A stretch of 64,000 bases of DNA from Sorangium cellulosum (GTDB lineage Bacteria; Myxococcota_A; Polyangia; Polyangiales; Polyangiaceae), in NCBI GenBank assembly GCA_020720045.1, contig DYPH01000008.1, positions 16,555 to 80,554 of the forward strand, given 5' to 3'. The notes under the pieces are model-generated. The model saw nothing but the letters and a program-made list of their open reading frames with translations. It did not search any database and was not told the DNA's origin. This document shows positions 8,033 to 16,783 of the stretch, one piece after another (position 1 is the first letter of the stretch; each line of letters opens with the position of its first letter). Position numbers and translations under genes: made by a program.

Positions 8033-9697
8033 TCACTTTACGAGATGGGGAATGTGAACCCCCTTCTCTTCCGCGCAGGCGATCGCCTCTTCGTAGCCGG
8101 CGTCCGCGTGGCGAACGACCCCCATACCGGGATCGCTGGTTAGGACCCGCTCGATGCGTCGGGCAGCGTCTTCGGTGCCATCGGCGACGACGACCATGCC
8201 GGCGTGGAGGCTCATGCCCATGCCGACGCCGCCACCATGGTGAAAGCTCACCCAGGAGGCCCCACAGGCGGTGTTCACAAGGGCGTTTAGGATGGCGAAG
8301 TCGGCGATGGCATCCGAGCCGTCCTTCATCGCTTCCGTCTCCCGATTCGGCGACGCGACCGACCCGCAGTCGAGGTGGTCGCGACCGATAACGATGGGCC
8401 CCTTGACCTTGCCGGTGCGGACGAGTTCATTAAATATTCCGCCAACTTTCGCGCGGTCGCCGTAGCCAAGCCAGCAGATGCGGGACGGGAGCCCCTGGAA
8501 GGCGACCCGCTCCTGGGCCATCGTGATCCAGCGGTGAAGATCGGGGTCGTTCGGGACCGCTTCGAGGACCGCCTGATCGGTGACTTTGATGTCTTCCGGA
8601 TCGCCAGAGAGGGCGACCCAGCGGAACGGCCCTTTGCCGACGCAGAACAGCGGCCGGATATATGCGGGGACGAAACCCTCGATATCAAACGCATTTTTGC
8701 AGCCAGCTTCGACGGCGCCGGCGCGAATGTTGTTCCCGTAGTCGAAGACTTCGGCCCCCGAGCGCTTCATGGCGAGCATCGCTTCCACGGTCCGCGCCAT
8801 CGTCTCCTTCGCGCGCTTCACGTAGGTGACCGGGTCGTCGCGACGGAGGGCATCGGCCTGTTCCCAGGAAAGACCGTCGGGAATATACCCATTGAGCGGG
8901 TCGTGGGCGGACGTTTGTTCGGTGACAAGATCGGGCGTAATGCCGCGGCGGACGAGCTCGGCGTAGACATCGGCGCCGTTGCCAACCAGCCCAATCGAAA
9001 CAGGTTTTCCGTCGGCGGTCGCCTTTTCAATGCGTGCAAGTGCCGCATCCAGGTCGTCGATTTGCTCGTCGACGTAGCGCGTATCGATGCGCTTCTGAAT
9101 GCGCGAAGGATCGATATCGACGCCGAGGCAGGACATCCCCGCCATCGTCGCGGCGAGCGGCTGCGCGCCCCCCATGCCGCCGACGCCGGCCGTCAGCACC
9201 CACGTTGCTTGCTTCCCGGTGCGCGCTTCGAAGGCCTTCCGCGCAGCAACGAAGGTCTCATAGGTCCCCTGGAGGATCCCCTGGGTGCCGATGTAGATCC
9301 ACGAACCGGCCGTCATCTGGCCGTACATCGTGAGCCCCATCTTCTCGAGGCGCCGAAAGTCGTCCCAATTTGCCCACTTGCCGACGAGATTCGAGTTTGC
9401 AATCAGGACGCGAGGGGCATCTTTGTGGGTGCGGAAGCGGCCGACCGCTTTTCCGCTCTGCACAAGGAGCGTCTCCTCATCGCCGAGGTCTCGAAGCTCG
9501 CGGCAGATCACTTCAAAGGCGTCCCAGCTGCGCGCCGCTTTGCCGGTGCCGCCGTAGACGACGAGGTCGTCGGGGCGTTCAGCGACGTCCGGATCGAGGT
9601 TGTTGTGGAGCATCCGGAGGGCGGCCTCCTGCACCCACCCCTTGCAGCTCAGCGTGGTCCCTTGCGGCGAACGAACGGTGCGCGGTCCTGCGGTCAT
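8033..9697 (-). CDS. hutU: Urocanate hydratase
   Basis: The 554-aa enzyme of histidine degradation converts urocanate to imidazolonepropionate. It is nearly full family length, with the NAD-binding segment [14 protein letters not shown], the [13 protein letters not shown] region and the conserved [14 protein letters not shown] segment holding the catalytic-region Cys. Further on comes the [12 protein letters not shown] signature. The chosen ATG at 9697 (MTAGPRTV) fits homologues better than the ATG at 9715. No hutH, hutI or hutG is in the window; the gene sits alone 143 bases downstream of hflX, so the rest of the pathway must be elsewhere. Confidence 0.96.
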   Translation of the reverse strand: MTAGPRTVRSPQGTTLSCKGWVQEAALRMLHNNLDPDVAERPDDLVVYGGTGKAARSWDAFEVICRELRDLGDEETLLVQSGKAVGRFRTHKDAPRVLIANSNLVGKWANWDDFRRLEKMGLTMYGQMTAGSWIYIGTQGILQGTYETFVAARKAFEARTGKQATWVLTAGVGGMGGAQPLAATMAGMSCLGVDIDPSRIQKRIDTRYVDEQIDDLDAALARIEKATADGKPVSIGLVGNGADVYAELVRRGITPDLVTEQTSAHDPLNGYIPDGLSWEQADALRRDDPVTYVKRAKETMARTVEAMLAMKRSGAEVFDYGNNIRAGAVEAGCKNAFDIEGFVPAYIRPLFCVGKGPFRWVALSGDPEDIKVTDQAVLEAVPNDPDLHRWITMAQERVAFQGLPSRICWLGYGDRAKVGGIFNELVRTGKVKGPIVIGRDHLDCGSVASPNRETEAMKDGSDAIADFAILNALVNTACGASWVSFHHGGGVGMGMSLHAGMVVVADGTEDAARRIERVLTSDPGMGVVRHADAGYEEAIACAEEKGVHIPHLVK

Positions 9698-9840
9698 GGC
9701 ACCGCGGGTTAGCATGGGCGAACGGCCGCGCGGAAGGCGCCCCGCAAAGAAAATCCATGACTGATTGCGTCGTAGCCGACGGGACCGCCGCCCTCGAGCC
9801 GGGCAAATTCGCTCGCAGCCCTACTTGGGCTGCGCAGGTG

Positions 9841-11661
9841 CTACTCGCCGGCGAAGCTTGCCTCAATCGCCGCTTGCGCCGCTTCAATCGCCTTTTGTGC
9901 GACCTCGGAATCGACGGTGCCTGCGATCGAAATCCCGTCCGCAATCGGTGTTTCGCGCGGGCGCGCGGCGTCGACCCATTTTTCCGCGAGCTCTTCGGCG
10001 ATCTTTTCGACGAGCGACCGCGTCGTGTCCCGTTCGACGGCAGACACCCAAATGGCATCCCGGTAACGTCTCGAAAGCATGCGCTGATCGAGGGTGCCGG
10101 TTGCGTCGGCCTTGTTGAAAACGAGGAGGCGCGGAATGTCTCCGAGGCCAAGCTCCTCCAGCAGTTCCGCGGTCACATCAAGCTGCGCTTCCGCCGCCGG
10201 ATCCGACCCGTCGACGACATGAAGCAGGAGATCGGCGTCGGCCGCCTCTTCAAACGTCGCCCGGAACGCGGCAAAGAGGTCCTTCGGCAAATTCCGAATA
10301 AATCCAACGGTGTCGGTGACCACAACTTCGCGGCCGCCGTGCCCCGCCCAGCCGACGCGGAGGACCCGCGACCGCGTATCGAGGGTCGCGAAGAGTTTGT
10401 CTTCCGCGAGGACGTCGGCGCCCGTCATTGCGTTGAGGAGCGTCGATTTTCCCGCATTGGTATAGCCAACAATTGCGACTGTAGGGATTTCCGCGCGGGC
10501 ACGACGACGACGACGCTCGACGCGCTGTTTCGCGAGTTGTTGGAGCTCCCGCTCGAGGTGGGCGACCCGGTCTTTCGCACGACGACGCCCGACTTCGAGC
10601 TTCGTTTCGCCGGGACCGCGACCGCCAATGCCACCGGAAAGACGCGAAAGAGCATCATCTTTCTGGGCGAGCCGCGGCAAGCTGTACTTCAACTGGGCGA
10701 GTTCCACTTGAAGTTTGCCGTCACGCCCCTGGGCGCGTTGCGCGAAGACGTCGAGAATCAACTGAGACCGATCGATCACCTTCAAATCGGAGACTTCCGC
10801 GATCGCAAGCGCCTGCGCGGGCGATAGATTGCGGTCAAAGACCAAGAGATCGGCGTCAAGGTCAATCGCGCGAAGGACGACGTCTTCAAGACGCCCCTTC
10901 CCGAGCAGGTACTTCGCGTCGAAGCGCTCGCGGATTTGAACAAGCGTATCGACGACTTCCACGCCCGCCGTCCGCGCGAGCTCGACCAGCTCCCGCATGC
11001 TTGCCGCCCCTTCCGCGGCGGCGTTCATCTTTGCCTGCTTGGCATCTCCTTGCGAGCGGTCAGGCGCGCCGACGTGGACCAGAATGGCGCGACCGTCTTT
11101 CGCGCGAACCTCGCGCCCTGAGGAACGACGCGCGAATTCGGCTTCGAGATCGGCCATCAGCCGGCCGACGTCGACCTCCAGAAGTGCGGGCGAAATTGGC
11201 GGATGGAGGCGGTACGGAAGCGCCTGCGGGTCGTCCGGGTGGGTGGGGACGTTGCACGCCCAATGAATGGTCTTCGGTTCGCCGCTTGGGGTGAGCTGAA
11301 GCGCCGCTACGAGGTCGAGCCGAAGCCGTACGAGGTCGACGAGGTCGTCGCGCGTGAGCGGTTCCCCGTGAATATGCGTGTGAATGAGCCGGAGGCCACG
11401 AAACCGCCCGGCAGCCGCACGAAGGCGGCCGATATCCGGCAACATGAGCCGGTGGGCATCGCCAACAATCACATAGTCGACATCGCCAGAACGGTGAACA
11501 AGAACGCCTACTTGGCGCCCGGCCTCCCGGCTCGCTTCGGCGAGTCCCCGGTAGAGTTCCGGCGTTCCGACGTTCGTCGCCGGGACGCGCCGGCGAAGGA
11601 GGCGTTCGAGGGATTTGACCGCGGTCGGCGAGAGACCGGAAGTATTGCCGTGGAGCGTAAT
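9841..11661 (-). CDS. hflX: Ribosome-associated GTPase HflX (probable ATT start)
   Basis: HflX splits stalled or hibernating ribosomes. Family parts are visible: the N-terminal subdomain (VGTPELYRGLAEASREAGRQ), YLLGKGRLEDV, the Gly-rich GGIGGRGPGETKLE loop, and a G domain with GYTNAGKST (G1), DTVGFI (G3), NKAD (G4). The frame is open from a TAG just upstream and reads through the conserved GNTSGL segment. Between 11661 and the GTG at 11472 there is no ATG, GTG, TTG or CTG, so the best start is ATT at 11661, with AGG seven bases before it. Starting at the GTG would delete a conserved N-terminal region. An ATT start is known in infC; here it is inferred. The protein would be 606 aa. Confidence 0.88.
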   Translation of the reverse strand: MTLHGNTSGLSPTAVKSLERLLRRRVPATNVGTPELYRGLAEASREAGRQVGVLVHRSGDVDYVIVGDAHRLMLPDIGRLRAAAGRFRGLRLIHTHIHGEPLTRDDLVDLVRLRLDLVAALQLTPSGEPKTIHWACNVPTHPDDPQALPYRLHPPISPALLEVDVGRLMADLEAEFARRSSGREVRAKDGRAILVHVGAPDRSQGDAKQAKMNAAAEGAASMRELVELARTAGVEVVDTLVQIRERFDAKYLLGKGRLEDVVLRAIDLDADLLVFDRNLSPAQALAIAEVSDLKVIDRSQLILDVFAQRAQGRDGKLQVELAQLKYSLPRLAQKDDALSRLSGGIGGRGPGETKLEVGRRRAKDRVAHLERELQQLAKQRVERRRRRARAEIPTVAIVGYTNAGKSTLLNAMTGADVLAEDKLFATLDTRSRVLRVGWAGHGGREVVVTDTVGFIRNLPKDLFAAFRATFEEAADADLLLHVVDGSDPAAEAQLDVTAELLEELGLGDIPRLLVFNKADATGTLDQRMLSRRYRDAIWVSAVERDTTRSLVEKIAEELAEKWVDAARPRETPIADGISIAGTVDSEVAQKAIEAAQAAIEASFAGE

Positions 11662-11758
11662 GGGGAACCTGTTGCGACCCGTGTAACGTACACCGGTCGC
11701 CGAAGACTCAGTCGCCGAGGTACTCCCTCGATCGACCTACAGGAGCGTCACGAACGGG

Positions 11759-13048
11759 TCAGGGAGTCGGCGTGTTCGTGCACTTGGAGATGGCTGCCGG
11801 GACGGCCCAGTTCCACTGGGGGCTCGTGATCTTCGGGTAGTACATCGTGAACGAGAAGCACATCTCGTCGCCGGTTTTTTCACCGAAGGAAATCGGTTGG
11901 TTGCTCGGGTTCTTCCAGGCACATCGCGTCGTGACGGTGTCCCCGGCCTTGACGACGTGATCGACGGGGAACCAAGGCTGGTTGTTGAAGTTCCAGTTGG
12001 CGACGCTCCCAAGATCGACCCCCTTAGAGGTCGTCGAAATCGTCGTCCCGTATTCGTGCATATGCGGGAAAGCGGCCACGAGGTGGATGTCCGGCAACCC
12101 CGACGGTACTTGCAAATTACAAGTAATGTCCTTCGTCGACATCGGCGGTACCGAGAAGTTCATCGAACCAAAGGCGAGAACGTCGGCATCGTTCGGGCGG
12201 ATCTTGTTCGTCGTGCAAAGCGACACGCCGCTGCGATCGGTCTGACCGACGAGGCCGCGGGCGTTGTTGTAGTGGACCTGAACGACGTAGTGGGCCGTCG
12301 CGTCCATCGGGTAGCCGGCCTCCGGGGGGAGCTCGACGGCCTGGCCGCCAGGCGCCCACCCGTAGATGATCTTCCAATCCCGCTCGCCGCCAAAGGCGCA
12401 GGAGGCCGGCTTGGAGGAGACCGCCTTCGGAGCCTGAAACAGCAAGATATGATGGACGATTTCCTTGTTGTCGATCCGCGGAAGGAAGGCGATCGCCTGG
12501 CGCTTCTCGGTTACCGGGACGTCGACGCCGTAGCAAATGTAGTCGTCGGCCGAGTCGGCCGGCTGCGTCCACGTGTCGGGAGACGCCAGCTCGACGTCGG
12601 GCGTGCAGGTTGCACCAATTCCGCCGCCGTCAGACCCGGCATCGACGCCGCCCACGCATGCATTTCCCGCAGGGGCCCCCTGCGAAACCCAATCGTCAAA
12701 CGTCTTTGCGTCGGCGTCGGAGAGCGGTGCATTTGGCGGCTGCGGCATCCGACGTGCCGGGTCGTGAATCCGCGTCTGCGAGAGCTGGTAGGTCGTCGTC
12801 CCGGCGCGCGATGCTTTGAAGTCGTCGAGGGTCACGAGCGGCATCGGGGCGCCGAAGGTCGGCGTACTCCCGTGGCACTGGCGGCAGTTTTTCTCAACAA
12901 TTGTGTCGATGGCGCACGGAAGAGCCGTGCTGGCGCCCCCATCGGCCCCTCCGTCGACGTCGGCGACGGAGGTGACGCCTCCGCTGCAAGCAAACGCAAA
13001 CGCAAACGCGGGGACGAGAGCAAGGAGCGGAAGCCACGGGGTGCGCAT
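11759..13048 (-). CDS. Lipoprotein with cytochrome c and copper type II monooxygenase-like domains
   Basis: The 429-aa protein starts MRTPWLPLLALVPAFAFAFAC, a lipoprotein signal ending in Cys21. A single haem c site (CRQCH) lies near residue 54. It is followed by a copper type II, ascorbate-dependent monooxygenase-like region with paired His motifs HHILLF and HYVVQVHYNN and the FPHMHEYG motif, plus conserved Cys. A Gly-Asp linker (VDAGSDGGG) joins the parts. In the peptidylglycine monooxygenase family two copper sites hydroxylate substrates; here a haem would supply electrons. The substrate is unknown. It lies downstream of the metallophosphoesterase gene. Confidence 0.85.
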   Translation of the reverse strand: MRTPWLPLLALVPAFAFAFACSGGVTSVADVDGGADGGASTALPCAIDTIVEKNCRQCHGSTPTFGAPMPLVTLDDFKASRAGTTTYQLSQTRIHDPARRMPQPPNAPLSDADAKTFDDWVSQGAPAGNACVGGVDAGSDGGGIGATCTPDVELASPDTWTQPADSADDYICYGVDVPVTEKRQAIAFLPRIDNKEIVHHILLFQAPKAVSSKPASCAFGGERDWKIIYGWAPGGQAVELPPEAGYPMDATAHYVVQVHYNNARGLVGQTDRSGVSLCTTNKIRPNDADVLAFGSMNFSVPPMSTKDITCNLQVPSGLPDIHLVAAFPHMHEYGTTISTTSKGVDLGSVANWNFNNQPWFPVDHVVKAGDTVTTRCAWKNPSNQPISFGEKTGDEMCFSFTMYYPKITSPQWNWAVPAAISKCTNTPTP

Positions 13049-13185
13049 GGAAGACCTCGACGGGGATGAAGACTGCGTGAGTCGACGAACCGCCACCGGC
13101 CCCCCTCACGTGCGAACGAGCAGGGGAGTGTCCGCTTTGATGTCGATCGGCGCAATCCCGAAATCGAGAAAGAAAAGCGCGTCCG

Positions 13186-14385
13186 TCACCCTTCGCCGGC
13201 AAATCGCACCAGCAAAAGACTCTCCTCCGCCGGGACGCCGAGACGAATCGGAAATCCGTAATGGCCGGTACCGCGGTGGGCGTACAGAAGGTCACGCCCG
13301 CGGGACCACAATCCGTGATCGATCACATTTAACAACGAGAGAAACGTCCCGTTGCCGCCGGCAAACACGAAACCGAGCTGGCCACCGTGCATGTGGCCGG
13401 AAAAGATAAGGTCCCCCTCGCCCTCCGGCAGATCACGAATCGCGCTCGGATCATGGAGCAGCACAAGCCGCGGCACTCCAGGGCGCCGCGGAAATTTTGT
13501 GCAGACTGCAGCCATTGCCTCTGCACGTGCTCGGCCCCGGCGGAACTCAAACCCCACAAATTGCACGCTTCCAACGCGGGTCTCAAGCACCACCTCGTCG
13601 TCCTTCAGGACGATCGCACCACAGTGGGCGAGAGCCTCTTCGACGACCGCGGGCGACTCGTAGTCGTGGTTTCCCCAGCAGGCGACGACCTTTCCCGAAA
13701 GCGCGCGAAGCGGCTCAAGGGCTTCCCGAAGGTGCCTCGCGTCCCCCTGGGACTCCATCGTGAGGAAGTCCCCGGTTAGCAGCACCACGTCCGGCTCCCG
13801 CGCGACGGCTCTTTCGACGAATCCACGGAGCGCCGGAACCGACATGAATGGACCAAGGTGCGTATCCGTGAGCTGTACAATACGAAAAGCTTCGCGATCG
13901 TCAGACGCCTTCCTGTCGATCGCGACACGCGCAAGCGGTCCCCGATCTTTCCGATCTACCGCGATCGGAACGGTCTCACGCCGGGGAGCAAATGAGCTAA
14001 GAATTCCAATGAATGCGAGAAGGTAGGGAATCCAAGCGCCGGCAGTAATCCCAAACGGCCGGAGGACTGCCCAGGGCAAGCCGAGGAGAGTCCCCGCCAG
14101 CATGAATGACGCAGAAAAGCTGACGAGTACTCGGTACAGGTTCCCGCGGAACCTGGGCTTCGCGAGCATAAAAAAGTGCAAATAGACCGCACTATGAAGG
14201 TAGTAAAAGAGTCCGGAGAGCGCCGTTTGAACCGGCGTCGAAGGCGCCGGTGGACGAAGCCCGACCGCGAGAAGCGTGTAGACGCCAACCATCACGCCGC
14301 CAAAGATGGCGAAGATTTTGCCGCGCGAGATGCGCGCGCGAAGCACAACCGCGAACCAGCCGAGCGCACACAATGCGAAGAACAT
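13186..14385 (-). CDS. Membrane-anchored metallophosphoesterase
   Basis: The 399-aa protein has an N-terminal membrane domain of about four hydrophobic segments (residues 3-140). A calcineurin-like phosphoesterase domain follows, with the metal-ligand motifs in order: QLTDTHLG, LLTGDF, CWGNHDYE and later GHMHGGQLGF. This is the layout of YkuE/YaeI-type enzymes that cleave cell-surface lipids or phosphodiesters. It has DTH where classical motifs have DxH, which is normal. Eighteen bases separate it from the upstream TPR gene, suggesting one transcript. Substrate not known. Confidence 0.88.
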   Translation of the reverse strand: MFFALCALGWFAVVLRARISRGKIFAIFGGVMVGVYTLLAVGLRPPAPSTPVQTALSGLFYYLHSAVYLHFFMLAKPRFRGNLYRVLVSFSASFMLAGTLLGLPWAVLRPFGITAGAWIPYLLAFIGILSSFAPRRETVPIAVDRKDRGPLARVAIDRKASDDREAFRIVQLTDTHLGPFMSVPALRGFVERAVAREPDVVLLTGDFLTMESQGDARHLREALEPLRALSGKVVACWGNHDYESPAVVEEALAHCGAIVLKDDEVVLETRVGSVQFVGFEFRRGRARAEAMAAVCTKFPRRPGVPRLVLLHDPSAIRDLPEGEGDLIFSGHMHGGQLGFVFAGGNGTFLSLLNVIDHGLWSRGRDLLYAHRGTGHYGFPIRLGVPAEESLLLVRFAGEG

Positions 14386-14403
14386 ACTGCTCCGTCGGTC
14401 GCG

Positions 14404-15264
14404 TCAATGGATCACGTTCAGCTGCGCCAAATACATTTTTGCCTGCGGGGCAAACGAACTATCGGGGAAGCGCCGAATCAGATTCCGGTAGGCCTCTTTG
14501 GCATCATTCCACGACTGAAGCTCGGTGTGGCATTGGGCGAGCAGGTAGAGGGCGTCGTCCTGAACTTCGCGATCGACGGTCCCCTCGGAGAGGGCGGTCA
14601 GCGTCGGAATCGCATCCTTAAAGCGCCCAAGCTTCTTCAGCGATTCTGCAAGCGACAGGCGCACGCGGGGAGTCCCCTCCCCTTCCCCCTTCAGCCGCAG
14701 CGACTCCTCGAAGAGATTCACCGCCTCTTGCCAGCGCTGAAGCTTCATCTTGTCGAGGCCCTGCAGCCAAAGTGAAATCGCGAGTTCTGCCTTTGTACGA
14801 CCGACGATGTCTGTATAGAAAGCCCGCTCCGCTTTCGACAGAGGCTCTTTTTCGAGGCTCGCCCACTGCTCGACGACGTCCTGGCGCTTCCCTTGGCGAA
14901 CAAGGTCGTAAAACGCGAGCGCCTTGGCTTCTGCGCGGGCGCGATCTTCATCGCGTGCGTTCGCGTCCTTCACCTCTTTGCGAAGGCGCGTTGCTTCCTG
15001 AGCGTGCCCTTCAGTCTCCGCCTTGATTTGGTCGACGCGCGCGTCCCAGGTCAATTTCAGGGCGCCAAATACGACGACGACGAACACGACGTACGCAGTC
15101 GCACTGTTCCAACGAATGCGCCCTTCGTAGGTCGCTTGCCGCTTTGCAATGCTCTTGACGTCGGCCGAGAGGGCGTTCGTCAGGTTGTTCGTCTTGATGA
15201 CGAGCGCCCGCGACTCGATGATCTCTCGCTTGATTTCGCCAAGCTCTTCGTCGGTCTCACGCAT
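14404..15264 (-). CDS. Coiled-coil/TPR membrane protein (YbgF-like C-terminus)
   Basis: The 286-aa protein starts at the ATG at 15264 (MRETDEELGEIKREI). Its N-terminal 55 residues are likely helical, then one membrane segment (YVVFVVVVFGALKLTW) and a charged coiled coil rich in Ala/Glu/Lys. The C-terminal half has tetratricopeptide-like repeats ending in YLLAQCHTELQSWNDA and FPDSSFAPQAKMYLAQL, which resemble the TPR of CpoB/YbgF proteins that act with Tol-Pal and cell-wall synthesis. No tol or pal gene is near, so the role is inferred only from repeats. The frame extends to 15426 antisense to efp, but the family-like part starts at 15264. Confidence 0.72.
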   Translation of the reverse strand: MRETDEELGEIKREIIESRALVIKTNNLTNALSADVKSIAKRQATYEGRIRWNSATAYVVFVVVVFGALKLTWDARVDQIKAETEGHAQEATRLRKEVKDANARDEDRARAEAKALAFYDLVRQGKRQDVVEQWASLEKEPLSKAERAFYTDIVGRTKAELAISLWLQGLDKMKLQRWQEAVNLFEESLRLKGEGEGTPRVRLSLAESLKKLGRFKDAIPTLTALSEGTVDREVQDDALYLLAQCHTELQSWNDAKEAYRNLIRRFPDSSFAPQAKMYLAQLNVIH

Positions 15265-15359
15265 TCGCGGCCGATTACCATGATTCCCGGAAAGGGCGCG
15301 CGCCGCGTCGCACAATCCCTCAGCTCGCCAGGTTGGGGCCGGTGAACCGTGCTTGCGCA

Positions 15360-15374
15360 CACCGTCGTACGGTG
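15360..15374 (+). promoter_or_regulatory. Short palindrome upstream of efp
   Basis: A perfect inverted repeat with six-base arms (CACCGT and ACGGTG, three-base spacer) lies 18 to 32 bases before the efp start. It could be an operator or a leader hairpin. No convincing -10/-35 pair or Shine-Dalgarno is visible between it and the ATG. A repeat this short could also arise by chance in high-GC DNA. Confidence 0.2.
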
Positions 15375-15391
15375 CTACGGACCGCGCCGAA

Positions 15392-15955
15392 ATGGCCAGC
15401 ACGACCGACATCCGCAAGGGGCTCAAGATTCAGATCGACGGCGTTCCCTACCACGTCGTTGAACACACCTTCGTGAAGCCCGGCAAAGGCCAGGCGTTCA
15501 CGCGTTGCATGGTGCGTAACCTCACCAACGGCAAGGTCATCGAGCGCACCTGGAAGTCAGGCGATTCCGTCGAACTCGCCGACGTCGAGACCCGCGCGAT
15601 GAACTTCTCCTGGGAAGAGGGCGACACCTACGTGTTCATGGACACCCTCACCGGCGACCAGATCTACGTCGAGAAGAACAAGCTCGGCAACGAAGCACGC
15701 TTCCTCGCGGAGAGCCTCACCTGCGACCTCACCCTTTACAATGGCAACGCGATCGCGGTCGACCTCCCGGCCAACGTCATCATGCAGGTCGTCTCCAGCG
15801 AACCGGGCGTGAAGGGCGACACGGCGAGCGGTGCAACCAAGCCGGCGACGCTCGTGACGGGCGCGACGGTCAACGTCCCGCTCTTCATCAAAGAAGGCGA
15901 ATGGATCAAAATCGACACGACCTCGGGCAACTACCTCGAGCGCGTCAATCGCTGA
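15392..15955 (+). CDS. efp: Translation elongation factor P
   Basis: The 187-aa protein is the standard length for EF-P. It relieves ribosomes stalled at polyproline stretches. The three beta-barrel domains are represented: the N-terminal KOW-like part, the middle OB domain with TGDQIYVEKNKLG, and a C-terminal OB domain ending TTSGNYLERVNR. The tip of the loop is HTFVKPGKGQAF, so the residue normally modified is Lys32 (KPGK). No epmA, epmB or earP gene lies nearby to say how it is modified. A strong hairpin follows the gene at 15981-16008. Confidence 0.97.
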   Translation: MASTTDIRKGLKIQIDGVPYHVVEHTFVKPGKGQAFTRCMVRNLTNGKVIERTWKSGDSVELADVETRAMNFSWEEGDTYVFMDTLTGDQIYVEKNKLGNEARFLAESLTCDLTLYNGNAIAVDLPANVIMQVVSSEPGVKGDTASGATKPATLVTGATVNVPLFIKEGEWIKIDTTSGNYLERVNR

Positions 15956-15980
15956 TTCTGGAGATTTCTCGGGAAATCTG

Positions 15981-16008
15981 AGGGGTTCGCGAGCAATCGC
16001 GAGCCTCT
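15981..16008 (+). terminator. Intrinsic terminator-like hairpin after efp
   Basis: A 12-bp stem (arms 15981-15992 and 15997-16008, two T-G wobbles) closes a GCAA loop and is followed by a moderately T-rich stretch, TCTTCCGTTTG. It lies between the convergent ends of efp and the DUF4388/J-domain gene and could serve both. The T tract is weak, so it may depend on Rho help. Confidence 0.6.
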
Positions 16009-16043
16009 CTTCCGTTTGTACCCCTGACTCGGGGCTCCCTCCG

Positions 16044-16730
16044 TCACGACGCGATGAGCACCCGATAGGCCTCGACGATCGCGCGAAGTTCCGCGTTTCG
16101 TTTCTGAATCACCCCCTCCCCGTCCCGCGCGTTCCGGTCGGGATGGCGATCGGCGACGAGGCGGCGAAAAGCGCGAGTCACCGTCGCGCGATCGGCAGTT
16201 GCGGGGACGCCCAGGCAGGCTGCCGCCTCTGTGCGCGCGCTCGCTTCCACGCCGTTGTTGATTCGTAGCCGGCGACGCCTTCGGCCGGCGAGCATCTCCG
16301 CCGTCCCGAGGGGCGCTGTGGAGCTCCGCGGGGGACGGATCGCGGCGCGGAAGCGTAGGGTCGCGTCGGAGAGCCCTTCAAGGACGCTCAAACGGGCAAG
16401 GATCTGGGCGCGAAGCGCGCGATCCACTCGTCTTTCGTCGATTTCCCAGCGCGTTACGAGCACGCGGCCGTGGAGTTCCCCGGCGGCGACCGCCTGCTGG
16501 AGCGACTGGCGGAGCACCGCCGCGTCGACGCCGTCCCGAAGGAGCCACTCGGACAGGCGCAGGCCGCGCGGGCTCTCGCAGGCGGTGACGGAACCACCTG
16601 CAAGATACACGCGATGCACCGCGCCGAAGCCCGGCTCGGTGAGCTCAAGGACGCCTGTTGCGCCGCCACGGTGGAGCGTTCCGAGGACGTCGCCGAGGGT
16701 CGTGTCGCGAAGACGCCTGGGAAGCTGCAT
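16044..16730 (-). CDS. DUF4388 and J-domain protein
   Basis: The 228-aa protein begins with a DUF4388-like region (LGDVLGTLHRGGATGVLELTEP), a fold known from the PatA N-terminus and two-component proteins of Myxococcota and Cyanobacteria. It ends with a J domain: ACLGVPATADRATVTRAFRRL followed by the HPD tripeptide (DRHPDRNARDG). J domains deliver clients to DnaK and stimulate its ATPase. No zinc-finger or C-terminal DnaJ substrate domain is present, so this is a specialised J protein. It lies 53 bases downstream of the large lipoprotein gene at 16784. Confidence 0.75.
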   Translation of the reverse strand: MQLPRRLRDTTLGDVLGTLHRGGATGVLELTEPGFGAVHRVYLAGGSVTACESPRGLRLSEWLLRDGVDAAVLRQSLQQAVAAGELHGRVLVTRWEIDERRVDRALRAQILARLSVLEGLSDATLRFRAAIRPPRSSTAPLGTAEMLAGRRRRRLRINNGVEASARTEAAACLGVPATADRATVTRAFRRLVADRHPDRNARDGEGVIQKRNAELRAIVEAYRVLIAS

Positions 16731-16783
16731 GCCCGTGCGCTACTGGAACTGCACCGCTCAAGCCAAATTTGCGGCGTTCGCCG

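Noticed and set aside
8375..9712. Long plus-strand open frame (445 aa) opposite hutU
   Set aside because: It is the antisense shadow of the hutU gene in high-GC DNA. hutU has all its family motifs.
9370..10827. Long plus-strand open frame (485 aa) opposite hflX and hutU
   Set aside because: It covers parts of two real genes on the other strand and has no domain motif.
11508..11693. Alternative minus-strand frame as the hflX N-terminus
   Set aside because: It is out of frame with the GTPase and its translation is unrelated to HflX; the correct frame keeps the GNTSGL and PELYRG segments.
15360..15374. Sigma-70 promoter around the efp palindrome
   Set aside because: Only a weak TTGCGC and TACGGA pair can be found, below what I would call a promoter.
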